Shown here in pieces: positions 1 to 6,021 of a DNA stretch of 7,310 nucleotides. Every line of letters begins with the position of its first letter. The stretch's first letter is position 1. The stretch lies in contig CAIXOZ010000161.1 of the NCBI GenBank assembly GCA_903921295.1, forward strand, positions 1 through 7,310. The letters run 5' to 3'. A program made the position numbers and the translations under genes. The notes below the pieces were generated by a model. It was not told the DNA's origin. It did not search any database and saw only the letters and a list, made by a program, of their open reading frames with translations. This DNA is from an uncultured cyanobacterium (lineage in GTDB: Bacteria > Cyanobacteriota > Cyanobacteriia > PCC-6307 > Cyanobiaceae).

Positions 1-283
1 CTGGAGACACCAGAACGAAGCGCAGCGACCAGAGGCCCTGATGCACGGTCAGACCGACCCACAGGTTGTCGCGCTCCCAGTCGAGCTCGAGATCCTCATC
101 CTCCATGAGCTGATCGGCGATCCGACGATGCTGCTCCAGGAGCACCGCAACAGCATCAGCCAGAGCAAGGGCTTCAGCTCCGGTCAGCTCCACAGACCAG
201 AGCGCCCCACCCAACAGGACAGAAAAGGGCTGACGGTGTGGATCCACCACAAGCCGCCAGCCCTGACCTTCATGAACCTGCAT
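1..283 (-). CDS. DUF1818-like conserved cyanobacterial protein, 3' end outside window
   Basis: Reading the minus strand from an ATG at 281-283 gives 94 uninterrupted codons to the left edge, beginning MQVHEGQGWRLVVDP and continuing through GGALWSVELTGAEA, an acidic stretch (MEDEDLELDWE) and LWVGLTVHQGLWSLRF. This Trp-rich pattern resembles the DUF1818 family of small cyanobacterial proteins, which have no established biochemical role. The family is somewhat longer than 94 residues, so the C-terminus is probably only slightly cut. No other ATG or GTG is available in frame back to the rpoZ stop, which supports this start, although no clear Shine-Dalgarno sequence precedes it. It follows rpoZ on the same strand after 54 bp, so co-transcription with rpoZ is likely. 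The family call rests on recognition of the sequence pattern, not on a search. Confidence 0.8.
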   Translation of the reverse strand, partial: MQVHEGQGWRLVVDPHRQPFSVLLGGALWSVELTGAEALALADAVAVLLEQHRRIADQLMEDEDLELDWERDNLWVGLTVHQGLWSLRFVLVSP

Positions 284-337
284 CGATGACCGACTTCGTT
301 CGGGGCGTCCGCGATCCGTGCGGAGCCAGGGTGTTGC

Positions 338-568
338 TCAGCCGGGAAGCAGATCCGGCTGGTCCTGCTCATCGCTGAGCTCGATGATCGCCCGTTGCAC
401 AGGCTTGACCATCGAATCGTCGAGCAGGCCATCAAAGTCGTCGAAACGACGTTGCTTGGCCCGGAAAGCGATGCGCACGGTGGTCAGGTAGCGGTTGCTG
501 GAGTGCCGGATCAGGCTCTCACCACGCTGGGCCAGATCCTTGGCACTCATCTCCATGCCCGTGTACAT
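338..568 (-). CDS. rpoZ: DNA-directed RNA polymerase omega subunit
   Basis: This 76-residue protein has the hallmarks of cyanobacterial RpoZ: KDLAQRGESLIRHSSNRYLT, then RIAFRAKQRRFDDFDGLL, then an acidic tail ending SDEQDQPDLLPG. Omega is a small subunit that binds the beta-prime chain, aids assembly of RNA polymerase and, in cyanobacteria, is reported to influence sigma factor use. The Asn-Arg-Tyr and RAKQRR(F)DDFD segments match the conserved omega core, and the length is normal. There are three in-frame ATG candidates, at 566-568, 554-556 and 548-550, and none has a convincing ribosome binding site. The most distal is given because it makes the lead-in of about ten residues that I recall in relatives. 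It is divergent from the Hsp70-like gene with only 37 bp between them, and a DUF1818-like gene follows it. Confidence 0.93.
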   Translation of the reverse strand: MYTGMEMSAKDLAQRGESLIRHSSNRYLTTVRIAFRAKQRRFDDFDGLLDDSMVKPVQRAIIELSDEQDQPDLLPG

Positions 569-569
569 C
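540..569 (+). promoter_or_regulatory. possible promoter for the Hsp70-like gene
   Basis: TTGGCA at 540-545 resembles a -35 box (five of six to TTGACA). After an 18-base spacer, TACATC at 564-569 is a poor -10 box. Transcription would begin near 576, leaving a leader of about 30 bases before the Hsp70-like ATG. The site would lie inside the 5' end of rpoZ, which is forced by the 37-bp divergent gap. This is a weak pattern match only. Confidence 0.2.
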
Positions 570-605
570 CGGCAGAACCACGCGTTTCTCTCAGGTTAGG
601 TCAGC

Positions 606-2240
606 ATGGCGCCGGCTCCCTGCCACAGCGCCATGCCCACCGAATCCGCAGCCCCGGGCCCGCAGGCGGGCACCCTGGCGATCGATCTCGGCAGCAGCAG
701 TACCGTCATCGCCTTCCAGCCCGAAACGCCCGGCGCCAGGGCGGTCCTCCAACCCGTACCGCCGTACAGCGGGGAAGACCCGGTGGTGGTGCCCAGCCTC
801 ATCTGGATGCGCGAGCGCGACTCGCCAAGGCCCCTGATCGGTCGTCAGGTCGTCGATGCCGGCCTGCAGAACGCACCGGGGCCCGGCCTGATCCAGGACT
901 TCAAACGTCGGATCGGCGGCCTCGCCACATCGGAAGCGGAGGCGTCGGCACTGATCTCGGCCGAGGAGGCCGGATCGTTGCTGGTCACCAAGCTGCTGCA
1001 GTCGCTTCCAGCCCACCTGGAGATCAGGCGCCTGGTGTGCACGGCGCCGATCGAGGCGCTGGCGGGCTACAGACGCTGGCTGCTGCAACTCGGCCAGGAC
1101 CTGGCTATTCCGGAGCTGGCCCTGGTGGATGAACCGACCGCCGCGGCCCTCGGCTGCCAGCTGGCCCCGGGTTCGCGGGTGCTCGTGGTGGATGTGGGCG
1201 GCGGCACGATCGATCTCAGCCTGGTGGAACTGCCCGGTGGCGAAGGCCGGGCTGCACCGATCGCCCAACTGCTGCGCTTTGCCGGAAGAGATCTGGGTGC
1301 AAGCTCCCAGAAGCTGCGCTCCGCCCGGGTGCTCGGCAAGGCCGGCATGCGACTGGGTGGGCGCGATCTCGACCGCTGGATGGCCGAGGAACTCAGGCCT
1401 GGAATGGCTGAAGCCCCCGGTCTGCTGGTGGCCTGTGAGCGGCTGAAGTGCCTCCTCAGCAGCCAGGAGGACGCTCTGGTGAGCTGGAGCGATGGCGATC
1501 AGGTTCAGGCGCTGCGACTCAGCCGTGAGCGCTGGGAGGTGATCCTGCAGCAACGCGGGCTGATCGAGGCCCTTGATCGCCTGCTCGACACCGTGCTCGC
1601 CGCCGGTCGGGCCGAGGGGGTCCCCCTCGGCGCGATCAGCGCGGTTCTGCCGGTGGGGGGAGGGAGCCGGTTGCCCCTGATTCAGAGCTGGCTGAAGCAG
1701 CGCTGCCCAGGACTACCGATCAGGCTCGAGCGTCCGATTGAAGCGGTTGCCCTGGGTGCCCTGGCCCTGACGCCGGGGGTGGCGATCAAGGATGTTCTCA
1801 GCCGCGGCGTCAGCCTGCGCTGCTGGGATCAACGCCTCGGCGACCATCGTTGGCATCCGTTGTTTGTGCCTGGCCAGAGCTGGCCCACCGATCAGCCTCT
1901 GGAGCTGGTGCTTGCCTGCAGCAGCGCCGAGCAGAGGGAGCTTGAACTGGTGCTGGGCGAGCCGGACGATGAGCAGCGCCACGAGGTGATTTACCGCGAC
2001 GGCGTGCCGATGCTGCGCTCTCAGCCGGCGGGGCCACCGACCGTGAAGGCATGGCCGACCGCCGCTGTCAGCCTGCCGATCCCAGCCCCGGTGGTGCCCG
2101 GACAGGACCGCCTCAGGCTCCGCTTCTCGATCAATCGCGACGCCGAACTGACCGTTGCGTGGCAGGACCTCAACGCAACCGTTGAGGCCCCTGGGAAAAT
2201 GCCTCGAAACCAGGAGCTGACACTCGGTATGGTGCGTTAG
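606..2240 (+). CDS. Hsp70-family protein with shortened substrate-binding region
   Basis: The 544-residue product carries a full Hsp70/actin-type ATPase domain. The phosphate-1 loop is LAIDLGSSSTVIAF (residues 24-37), the connect motif is VDEPTAAALG (174-183), phosphate-2 is VVDVGGGTIDLS (194-205), the LGGRDLD element is at 250-256, and the adenosine motif is LPVGGGSRLP (348-357). DnaK proteins are about 630-640 residues. Here only about 150 residues follow the ATPase domain, enough for a reduced beta-sandwich but with no recognisable helical lid and no EEVD-like tail. The stretch between phosphate-2 and LGGRDLD is about 41 residues, roughly 20 longer than in E. coli DnaK. It is therefore probably an ATP-driven cytoplasmic chaperone-like protein of the non-canonical cyanobacterial Hsp70 group rather than DnaK itself. 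The ATG at 606 follows an AGG at 598-600; the ATG at 633 is an alternative start. It shares a 37-bp divergent gap with rpoZ and is followed 31 bp later by a membrane protein gene. Substrates cannot be told from sequence. Confidence 0.9.
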   Translation: MAPAPCHSAMPTESAAPGPQAGTLAIDLGSSSTVIAFQPETPGARAVLQPVPPYSGEDPVVVPSLIWMRERDSPRPLIGRQVVDAGLQNAPGPGLIQDFKRRIGGLATSEAEASALISAEEAGSLLVTKLLQSLPAHLEIRRLVCTAPIEALAGYRRWLLQLGQDLAIPELALVDEPTAAALGCQLAPGSRVLVVDVGGGTIDLSLVELPGGEGRAAPIAQLLRFAGRDLGASSQKLRSARVLGKAGMRLGGRDLDRWMAEELRPGMAEAPGLLVACERLKCLLSSQEDALVSWSDGDQVQALRLSRERWEVILQQRGLIEALDRLLDTVLAAGRAEGVPLGAISAVLPVGGGSRLPLIQSWLKQRCPGLPIRLERPIEAVALGALALTPGVAIKDVLSRGVSLRCWDQRLGDHRWHPLFVPGQSWPTDQPLELVLACSSAEQRELELVLGEPDDEQRHEVIYRDGVPMLRSQPAGPPTVKAWPTAAVSLPIPAPVVPGQDRLRLRFSINRDAELTVAWQDLNATVEAPGKMPRNQELTLGMVR

Positions 2241-2271
2241 CGGAGTTCTGCTCCCGGCTCGCCAGAGTGCC

Positions 2272-3129
2272 ATGCGCCGCGCCTCCCTCCCTACCAGCGT
2301 TCAGGCGCTTCGTCGGCATCGGCTGCCGCGCTTCTGGTTGGCAGCGACCCTGGGGTTGGTCCTCGGCGGCATCGGCCTCGTGTACTGGTGGGAGCGACAG
2401 TTGCCGAGTCGCCTGGAAACCGCCGCCAGGCAAGGTGACCTGGATGCGTGTCTTCGCTACAGCGACCAGCTGATGGCCCTGCGCTGGATGTCAGGAGCCG
2501 TGCCGATCCAGCAGGGACAGTGCCGACGACTGAAAGCCAAACGCCTCTGGGGGGCCGACCAATGGCGACCGGCCCTGGACCTACAGCGTCAACTGGTGCA
2601 TTCGGCGGCGGGTACCGAAGAAGACCGCGATCGGCTGCTGCTCTGGCAGCACCGCCTGGAGACCACCGCCATGCGCCTTTTCCGTGACGGTCAACTCGAT
2701 GCCGCCCTGAGGCGCCTGGCGGCCATCGGTGAAGACCGTCGGCCGGACGGCACCGCCCTCGGCAATGCGCTTGAGGATCAATGGAAGGCGAACCGCTTCT
2801 ACAGCGAGCGGGCGGCAAGGCTTCTGCGTGCCAAGCGCTACTGGGAAGCCCTCGATGCGATCGACCGCATCGACCACCCGTGGTGGCGTCGACAGAGCCT
2901 GCCGTTACGCCGGCAGCTGGAGCGGGAGATGGTTCTGCTCAAGGAGCATGAAGCCGAACACGACGGTCACGGCAGCCTGCCCCACTCCGTTCCTGCTGAT
3001 CAGCTCGATGCTCTGGTTCAGAAGAAACTCGTGCAGGGGCTCGGGGAATGGCAGGCCTTCCGCAGCGCCTGTGCTGATCTGGGCGGACGGGTCGTGGAAG
3101 CCGGCCCCGAGACAGCCTGTCAGCGCTGA
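2272..3129 (+). CDS. conserved hypothetical single-pass membrane protein with TPR-like repeats
   Basis: I do not recognise a named family. The 285-residue product starts with a strongly basic segment (MRRASLP, then RRHRLPR), followed by one hydrophobic helix at about residues 22-39 ending in YWWERQ. By the positive-inside rule the N-terminus should be cytoplasmic and the long C-terminal part periplasmic or lumenal. That part is helical and contains three gap-free 20-residue units at 89-108, 133-152 and 181-200 that share A-x-R-L at positions 1-4 and A-L at positions 12-13 or 13-14, with a looser related segment near 51-70. This spacing resembles TPR-type helix pairs. The C-terminus has a distinctive motif with WQAF (260-263), LGG (270-272) and VEAGPETAC (275-283). 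Cysteines lie at 60, 84, 267 and 283 and could pair if the domain is exported. The gene starts 31 bp after the Hsp70-like gene, so the two are probably co-transcribed. Its function is unknown. Confidence 0.8.
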   Translation: MRRASLPTSVQALRRHRLPRFWLAATLGLVLGGIGLVYWWERQLPSRLETAARQGDLDACLRYSDQLMALRWMSGAVPIQQGQCRRLKAKRLWGADQWRPALDLQRQLVHSAAGTEEDRDRLLLWQHRLETTAMRLFRDGQLDAALRRLAAIGEDRRPDGTALGNALEDQWKANRFYSERAARLLRAKRYWEALDAIDRIDHPWWRRQSLPLRRQLEREMVLLKEHEAEHDGHGSLPHSVPADQLDALVQKKLVQGLGEWQAFRSACADLGGRVVEAGPETACQR

Positions 3130-3193
3130 TCAGCCCGGACCCGACAGGAAGGCTTCGCCGTGACAAGATTGCTGCGAATCAGCCTTACGAGGG

Positions 3194-3415
3194 ATGCAGG
3201 CGGGCGATCAGGTCAAGGTCAGCCAGAGCGTGGTGGTCTACACGCATCCTGAGCATCGGGGCAAAGCCTTCGATCTCCAGGGGCAACAAGGGGAGGTCGT
3301 CCAGGTTCTGAATGACTGGAAGGGACGTCCCATCAGCCCGACACTGCCGGTTGTGGTGGCCTTCGGTCGCTACAAGGCCCACTTCCGCAGCGACGAGCTC
3401 GAGCCGATCAGCTGA
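3194..3415 (+). CDS. ftrV: ferredoxin-thioredoxin reductase, variable chain
   Basis: The 73-residue product reads as FtrV: a lead-in GDQVKV, then VVVYTHPEHRGKAFDLQG, the diagnostic DWKGRPISP (42-50), and DELEPI at the end. FtrV is a small SH3-like beta barrel that packs against the catalytic chain FtrC, which carries the [4Fe-4S] cluster and the redox-active disulfide. Together they pass electrons from photosynthetically reduced ferredoxin to thioredoxin in the cytoplasm. As expected for the variable chain there is no cysteine. The ATG at 3194 is the only usable start, since the frame upstream closes at a TGA (3161-3163) with no other start codon. GAGGG abuts the ATG directly, which is too close for a normal ribosome binding site. 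The gene lies 64 bp after the membrane protein gene, and its stop overlaps the pyrR stop in convergent orientation. ftrC is not in this window. Confidence 0.93.
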   Translation: MQAGDQVKVSQSVVVYTHPEHRGKAFDLQGQQGEVVQVLNDWKGRPISPTLPVVVAFGRYKAHFRSDELEPIS

Positions 3416-3998
3416 GTGCCGTCAGGTCACTGCCGGCAACGGGAGCGGGCCGAAGCAGAAAGACGCCGTCCATTCCGTCCACGTCCCGCAGACAGAGCTC
3501 GATGGTCTCCTGGCGGCTCGTAGGTACGACGCGACCGCAGAAATCAGGCTGAATCGGCAGCTCACGGTGGCCGCGATCAACCATCGTCAGCAGGAAGACA
3601 CGGGCGGGCCGCCCCCAGGCCTGAAGCGCCTCAAGAGCCGCTCGAACCGTGCGACCGGTGAAGATCACGTCGTCGACGAGCACCACCTGACCACCATCGA
3701 GGCGGGAGGGGAGATCCGTGGCCTCCACCAGACGCGTACCGACCCGCTGAAGGTCATCCCGATGGAAGGTGGGATCCACCGAGCCCCACGGGATCGGCTG
3801 ACCGCAGATCGCCTCCAGGCGTGACGCCAGCACACGGGCCAGAGCGATGCCTCGGGTTGGGATACCGACGAGCAACAACCGCTCTGGATCGCCAGCGGAT
3901 TCCAGCACCTGGGAGGCGAGACGATCCAGGGTCCGCCCCATTTCGCCAGCGGCAAGGATTTCAACGCGCTGGAACGACTCCGCCTTGGGTCTCGCCAT
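3408..3998 (-). CDS. pyrR: PyrR-type phosphoribosyltransferase (pyrimidine regulator / uracil phosphoribosyltransferase)
   Basis: The 196-residue product has the PyrR signature set: GIPTRG (45-50), DPTFHRDD (75-82), the PRPP-binding loop VVLVDDVIFTGRT (105-117), MVDRGHRELPI (139-149) and TSRQETIEL (160-168). PyrR converts uracil plus PRPP to UMP. In Bacillus and related bacteria it also binds pyr mRNA leaders to attenuate transcription; whether the cyanobacterial protein regulates RNA is not settled to my knowledge. An upstream in-frame TTG at 4020-4022 would add eight residues. I prefer the ATG at 3996-3998 because the added residues look unconserved and the remaining length fits the family (about 180 residues) better. 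Neither start has a good ribosome binding site. The gene is convergent with ftrV, sharing eight bases, and divergent from gpmI. No other pyr gene is adjacent, so an operon-leader role nearby is not supported. Confidence 0.92.
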   Translation of the reverse strand: MARPKAESFQRVEILAAGEMGRTLDRLASQVLESAGDPERLLLVGIPTRGIALARVLASRLEAICGQPIPWGSVDPTFHRDDLQRVGTRLVEATDLPSRLDGGQVVLVDDVIFTGRTVRAALEALQAWGRPARVFLLTMVDRGHRELPIQPDFCGRVVPTSRQETIELCLRDVDGMDGVFLLRPAPVAGSDLTALS

Positions 3999-4041
3999 GG
4001 ACGGTGAAGCAGGCTCAGGCAAGGGAACGTTATCCAGGCGA

Positions 4042-4074
4042 GTGCCCCCCGTTCTCGCAGGACCAGGGGGGCAC
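4042..4074. repeat. perfect 9-bp inverted repeat in the pyrR/gpmI divergent spacer
   Basis: GTGCCCCCC (4042-4050) and GGGGGGCAC (4066-4074) are exact reverse complements separated by 15 bases. RNA from either strand could form a very GC-rich hairpin. Read toward pyrR, it would lie 44 bases before the pyrR ATG, in a position to be a leader structure. No run of U follows the stem in either direction, so it is not a classical terminator. It could instead be an operator. Its function is unknown. Confidence 0.6.
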
Positions 4075-4111
4075 CATCGCTGGTAACGGTGTTGGCAAAA
4101 GCTGACGCAGT

Positions 4112-4128
4112 GATCCCGCGCGGGGATC
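4112..4128. repeat. perfect short palindrome upstream of gpmI
   Basis: GATCCC (4112-4117) and GGGATC (4123-4128) flank GCGCG, giving a 17-base, nearly fully symmetrical site. It lies 59 bases upstream of the proposed gpmI start and 38 bases beyond the larger inverted repeat. The size and symmetry suit a dimeric DNA-binding regulator, but GC-rich DNA produces such sites by chance fairly often, and no known operator consensus is recognised. Confidence 0.4.
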
Positions 4129-4187
4129 GCGGCCAGTCCCCCCTGTAGGTTGGCTTGGGAGAGGTGCGTAACGGAGCCGTTGAACGG

Positions 4188-5852
4188 GTGACAGGAGTTC
4201 CATCCAGCAGTCCCGGAAGCCTGGCCAACGAGGCCGGATCACGAACAGGACGCCCCCTGGAGCATGCCGTTGCCCCCGTTGTTCTTGCCATCCTGGATGG
4301 ATGGGGGTACCGGGCAGAAGCCGAGAACAACGCGATCCGCCTGGCTGGAACGCCTGTCATGGATGCGCTCTGGCATGCCTACCCCCACACATTGATCGAG
4401 GCCAGCGGTGGCGCCGTGGGACTGCCCGATGAGCAGATGGGTAACTCAGAGGTCGGCCACCTCACAATCGGCGCCGGACGGATCATTCGCCAGGAACTTG
4501 TTCGGATCGGCCAGGCGGTTCGCGACGGTTCGATCGCCAACAATTCCGCTCTCAACGCTCTCGCGGATCAGCTCAAAACAACCGGAGCAACGCTGCACCT
4601 GATCGGTCTCTGTTCTGACGGCGGCGTTCACAGCCATGTCGATCACCTCGGTGGCCTGCTCCGCTGGGCCGCGGGGCGTGGGCTTGAGGATGTCTGTATT
4701 CACGTGATCACGGATGGCAGAGACACCCCCACCCAGAGTGCGCCGCAGTTCGTCCGTCAGATCGAGGAGCAGATCCAAAAGGCTGGCATCGGACGGATCG
4801 CCACCCTCTGTGGCCGCTACTGGTCGATGGATCGGGACAATCGCTGGGACCGGACAGAGAAGGCCTATCGGTTGATCACAGATGAGGGAGAGGTCAGCGG
4901 CAGCTCACCCCTGGCCTGTCTTGAAGCGGCCTATGCCAGCGAGATCACCGATGAATTCATCGAACCGATCCGACTGCAGCCCGGTCACCTCAAGGATGGC
5001 GATGGCCTGGTCTGCTTCAATTTCCGCCCCGATCGGGTCAGACAACTCATCCGCAGTCTCGTCTGCGAGTCCTTCGATGGCTTCGATCGGGAGCGGATGG
5101 CGGCGATCCATGTCGTGACCTTCACCCAATACGAAGCAGGCCTGCCTGTCGCCGTCGCCTTCCCACCGGAGTCACTCGATGGCTTGCTCGGACAGGTTGT
5201 CTCGGCAGCTGGTCTGAAGCAGTTCCGTACGGCTGAGACTGAAAAATATCCCCATGTCACCTACTTCATGAATGGGGGAATCGAGCAGCCCTACCCCGGT
5301 GAAGATCGGCATCTGGTCCCGTCGCCGCGGGTTGCCACCTATGACCAGTCTCCGGCGATGTCGGCAGATACCCTCACCAACGATTGCATCGCCGCCATCC
5401 AGAAAGGTCTCTATGCGCTGGTGGTGATCAATTATGCCAATCCAGACATGGTCGGTCACACCGGTCAGATGGAAGCCACCAGAGAAGCGATCCAGACAGT
5501 CGATGCCTGCGTCGGCCGGCTGATGGAGGCCACCAACCGCATGGGCGGGACGCTCGTGATCACCGCCGATCACGGCAATGCCGAGGTGATGGAAGGTCCG
5601 GATGGACGGCCCTGGACGGCACACACCACCAACCCCGTGCCACTGATCCTCGTGGAAGGAGAGAAGCGCAAGGTTCCTGGCCATGGCACCGATGTCCGAT
5701 TGCGCACCGGCGGTGGGCTGGCGGATGTAGCTCCGACATTGCTGGACATCCTTGGCCTGGAGAAACCACAGACCATGTCAGGGGACAGCCTGATCGAACC
5801 CAGCGCCCAGGGATTCGTGCCCAATCGCCTGATCGAGGCCATCGGGGTCTGA
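4188..5852 (+). CDS. gpmI: 2,3-bisphosphoglycerate-independent phosphoglycerate mutase
   Basis: GpmI interconverts 3- and 2-phosphoglycerate in lower glycolysis, using a transient phosphoserine and two metal ions (usually Mn) in an alkaline-phosphatase-like domain. The expected features are all present (numbered from the TTG at 4155): LAILDGWG with metal ligand D48, the phosphoserine S98 in MGNSEVGH, SDGGVHSHVDH (154-164), DGRD (187-190), GRYWSMDRDNRW (220-231), NFRPDR (289-294), EKYPH with K364, NPDMVGH with D431 and H435, ADHGN with D472 and H473, and H490. The C-terminus LADVAPTLLDILGL is also typical. The start is uncertain because no ATG exists near the N-terminus. The frame opens at TTG 4155 (565 residues), just after a TAG, and has GTG at 4164 and 4188. 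GTG 4188 (554 residues) is given because GGAG at 4173-4176 lies 11 bases before it. The first 40 or so residues are Ser/Gly-rich and unconserved. It is followed by secG after 169 bp. Confidence 0.95.
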   Translation: MTGVPSSSPGSLANEAGSRTGRPLEHAVAPVVLAILDGWGYRAEAENNAIRLAGTPVMDALWHAYPHTLIEASGGAVGLPDEQMGNSEVGHLTIGAGRIIRQELVRIGQAVRDGSIANNSALNALADQLKTTGATLHLIGLCSDGGVHSHVDHLGGLLRWAAGRGLEDVCIHVITDGRDTPTQSAPQFVRQIEEQIQKAGIGRIATLCGRYWSMDRDNRWDRTEKAYRLITDEGEVSGSSPLACLEAAYASEITDEFIEPIRLQPGHLKDGDGLVCFNFRPDRVRQLIRSLVCESFDGFDRERMAAIHVVTFTQYEAGLPVAVAFPPESLDGLLGQVVSAAGLKQFRTAETEKYPHVTYFMNGGIEQPYPGEDRHLVPSPRVATYDQSPAMSADTLTNDCIAAIQKGLYALVVINYANPDMVGHTGQMEATREAIQTVDACVGRLMEATNRMGGTLVITADHGNAEVMEGPDGRPWTAHTTNPVPLILVEGEKRKVPGHGTDVRLRTGGGLADVAPTLLDILGLEKPQTMSGDSLIEPSAQGFVPNRLIEAIGV

Positions 5853-5985
5853 AAGGCAACGATTGCGGCAGATTCCTGCATCAGCCCCACCAGGCGAGCA
5901 GATCTCCCCCTCAGGCCGAGGAGCCTCTCAGCAACGCGGAGCTGCAAGCGTCGGCACTTCTGGCCCACGCCCGCCGATGATCAGA

Positions 5986-5991
5986 GATAAT
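5986..5991 (+). promoter_or_regulatory. possible -10 element for secG
   Basis: GATAAT at 5986-5991 matches five of six bases of the sigma-70 -10 consensus and is the only AT-rich island in the otherwise GC-rich 169-bp gpmI/secG gap. Transcription would start near 5998, giving a leader of about 24 bases. The expected -35 window around 5963-5968 (GCCCAC) has no match, so this would be a -10-dominated promoter, or secG may rely partly on read-through from gpmI. No terminator is evident after gpmI. Confidence 0.35.
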
Positions 5992-6021
5992 GGAGAGTCT
6001 TGAACAACTGGGGCGATCAAG

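Noticed and set aside
395..1132. 245-codon plus-strand open frame overlapping rpoZ and the Hsp70-like gene
   Set aside because: It overlaps two well-supported genes in other frames, and its translation is low-complexity Arg/Gly/Ala sequence.
591..1553. 320-codon open frame on the minus strand opposite the Hsp70-like gene
   Set aside because: It lies wholly antisense to a clear Hsp70 ATPase domain, and its translation is rich in Gln, Arg, His and Gly with no domain. This is typical of shadow frames in high-GC DNA.
1713..2273. 186-codon minus-strand open frame at the 3' end of the Hsp70-like gene
   Set aside because: Antisense shadow with no recognisable motif.
3150..3162. GGCTTCGCC as a terminator before ftrV
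   Set aside because: The stem is only three base pairs and is not followed by U residues.
5915..5940. short dyads around GAGGAGCCTC as a gpmI terminator
   Set aside because: Only four-base stems can form and there is no U run, so termination is not supported.
5384..5980. 198-codon plus-strand open frame extending past the gpmI stop
   Set aside because: Most of it overlaps the catalytic C-terminal part of gpmI in another frame; the tail in the gpmI/secG gap has no start of its own.
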